The position numbers were made by a program, and so were the translations under genes. Under the pieces are notes generated by a model. It did not search any database. It worked only from the letters and a program-made list of their open reading frames with translations, and had not been told where the DNA came from. This document shows positions 5,499 through 6,502 of a stretch of 6,502 nucleotides of DNA, in pieces (position 1 is the first letter of the stretch; every line of letters begins with the position of its first letter). Origin of the DNA: Gammaproteobacteria bacterium (GTDB taxonomy: Bacteria; Pseudomonadota; Gammaproteobacteria; DSM-16500); the NCBI GenBank assembly GCA_009885665.1, contig VFKI01000064.1, positions 1-6,502 of the forward strand, in the 5' to 3' direction.

Positions 5499-6502
5499 TT
5501 ATCCAACCGTCCCTTCTAAACTCACTTCCATTAATTTTTGTGCCTCAACGGCAAATTCCATAGGTAATTCATTGAAAACTTTACGACAAAAACCATTCAC
5601 AATGAGCGCCACCGCATCTTCTTCGGCCATGCCACGCTGACGACAATAAAATAATTGATCTTCGGCAATTTTAGCCGTTGTCGCTTCATGCTCAACTTTA
5701 GCCGTAGGATTTTTCACTTCGATATACGGAAAAGTATGTGCGCCACACGTGTCGCCTAATAACAGTGAATCACATTGCGTATAATTGCGTGCGTTCGTCG
5801 CACCCGGCATCATACGCACTAAACCGCGATAGGTGTTTTGGCCAAAACCCGCTGCAATTCCCTTGGAAATAATGGTGCTTTTGGTATTTTTGCCCATATG
5901 AATCATTTTAGTGCCGGTGTCTGCTTGCTGACGATTATTGGTCAAGGCGACCGAATAAAATTCGCCAATGGAATGATCGCCGCGCAATATTACGCTCGGA
6001 TATTTCCACGTAATTGCCGAACCCGTTTCAATTTGCGTCCAAGAAATGCGGGAATAGTCACCGCGACATTGGCCGCGCTTGGTAACAAAATTAAAAATAC
6101 CGCCCTTGCCTTCGGCATCGCCGGGATACCAATTTTGCACGGTGGAATATTTGATATACGCATGATCGAGCGCGACCAACTCAACCACCGCCGCATGCAA
6201 TTGATTTTCATCGCGCATCGGTGCCGTACAGCCTTCCAGATAACTCACATAGCTGCCGGCTTCGGCAATAATCAGCGTGCGTTCGAATTGACCGGTATTC
6301 GCTGCATTAATGCGAAAATAGGTGGATAATTCCATCGGACAACGCACGCCTGGCGGAATATAGACAAAAGAACCATCGCTAAATACCGCCGCATTCAATG
6401 CCGCAAAAAAATTATCTTTATACGGTACCACGCTGCCGAGATAGTGTTCGATCAATTTTGGATGTTTTTGCACCGCCTCAGAAAACGAACAAAATATCAC
6501 GC
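5499..6502 (-). CDS. sufB: SufB, Fe-S scaffold subunit (5' end missing)
   Basis: About 333 C-terminal residues are present; E. coli SufB has 495, so roughly the first third lies beyond the right edge. Strong family blocks include FAALNAAVFSDGSFVYIPPG, VRCPMELSTYFRIN, SYVSYLEGCTAP, RNYTQCDSLLLG, CGAHTFPYIEVKN, VEHEATTAKIAEDQLFYC and the C-terminal SLEGTVG. Counted from the first codon in the window, Cys91 corresponds to E. coli Cys254, Cys243 to Cys405 and Glu272 to Glu434, residues proposed for sulfur transfer and cluster assembly. SufB receives sulfur and builds the nascent cluster together with SufD and SufC. A GTG at 6498-6500 encodes an internal valine within the conserved IFCS region and is not the start. 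The stop is TAA at 5499-5501. The frame is intact throughout the visible part. Confidence 0.97.
   Translation of the reverse strand, partial: VIFCSFSEAVQKHPKLIEHYLGSVVPYKDNFFAALNAAVFSDGSFVYIPPGVRCPMELSTYFRINAANTGQFERTLIIAEAGSYVSYLEGCTAPMRDENQLHAAVVELVALDHAYIKYSTVQNWYPGDAEGKGGIFNFVTKRGQCRGDYSRISWTQIETGSAITWKYPSVILRGDHSIGEFYSVALTNNRQQADTGTKMIHMGKNTKSTIISKGIAAGFGQNTYRGLVRMMPGATNARNYTQCDSLLLGDTCGAHTFPYIEVKNPTAKVEHEATTAKIAEDQLFYCRQRGMAEEDAVALIVNGFCRKVFNELPMEFAVEAQKLMEVSLEGTVG

Noticed and set aside
5838..6329. 163-codon open frame on the plus strand
   Set aside because: It lies wholly antisense to the highly conserved sufB coding region and shows no recognisable protein features.
6498..6500. GTG as a possible sufB start
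   Set aside because: The frame continues past it to the window edge, and it falls within the conserved IFCS region in the middle of SufB, so it is an internal valine.

Overview
The window holds most of a SUF-type iron-sulfur cluster assembly operon on the minus strand. In transcription order (right to left) it reads sufB (5' end cut by the window edge), sufC, sufD, sufS, sufU, an A-type carrier (sufA-like), sufT and a monothiol glutaredoxin (grxD). The gene order, the long proteobacterial form of SufT, the grxD-type CGFS glutaredoxin and moderate GC content suggest a gammaproteobacterium. An intracellular or Legionellales-like lineage is possible, but the sequence does not settle this.

Layout, left to right: 1-74 holds the likely 3' end of an unrecognised plus-strand gene that converges on the operon. 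75-178 is a short convergent intergenic stretch. grxD is at 179-490 and sufT at 500-1024. The 229-bp gap at 1025-1253 is largely filled by a 142-bp palindromic element with perfect 15-bp terminal inverted repeats and a 6-bp direct repeat on each side, the hallmarks of a MITE (a short non-autonomous transposable element). The tightly packed core follows: sufA (1254-1592), sufU (1589-2047), sufS (2044-3255), sufD (3245-4555) and sufC (4552-5316). Then comes an unusually long 182-bp gap, and sufB from 5499 to the right edge.

How the genes work together: SufS (cysteine desulfurase) takes sulfur from cysteine, and SufU, a zinc-binding sulfurtransferase of the Bacillus type, probably accepts it. 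The sulfur is delivered to the SufB-SufC-SufD scaffold, where SufC supplies ATPase activity. The A-type carrier and the glutaredoxin are candidates to carry clusters to target proteins, and SufT is a maturation factor. Four of the junctions are gene overlaps, three of them ATGA, which indicates translational coupling. The MITE splits this coupled core from sufT-grxD.

No promoter for the operon lies in the window; it should be beyond the right edge, upstream of sufB. The protein machinery is a known system. The MITE insertion is the most notable feature that the genes do not explain.
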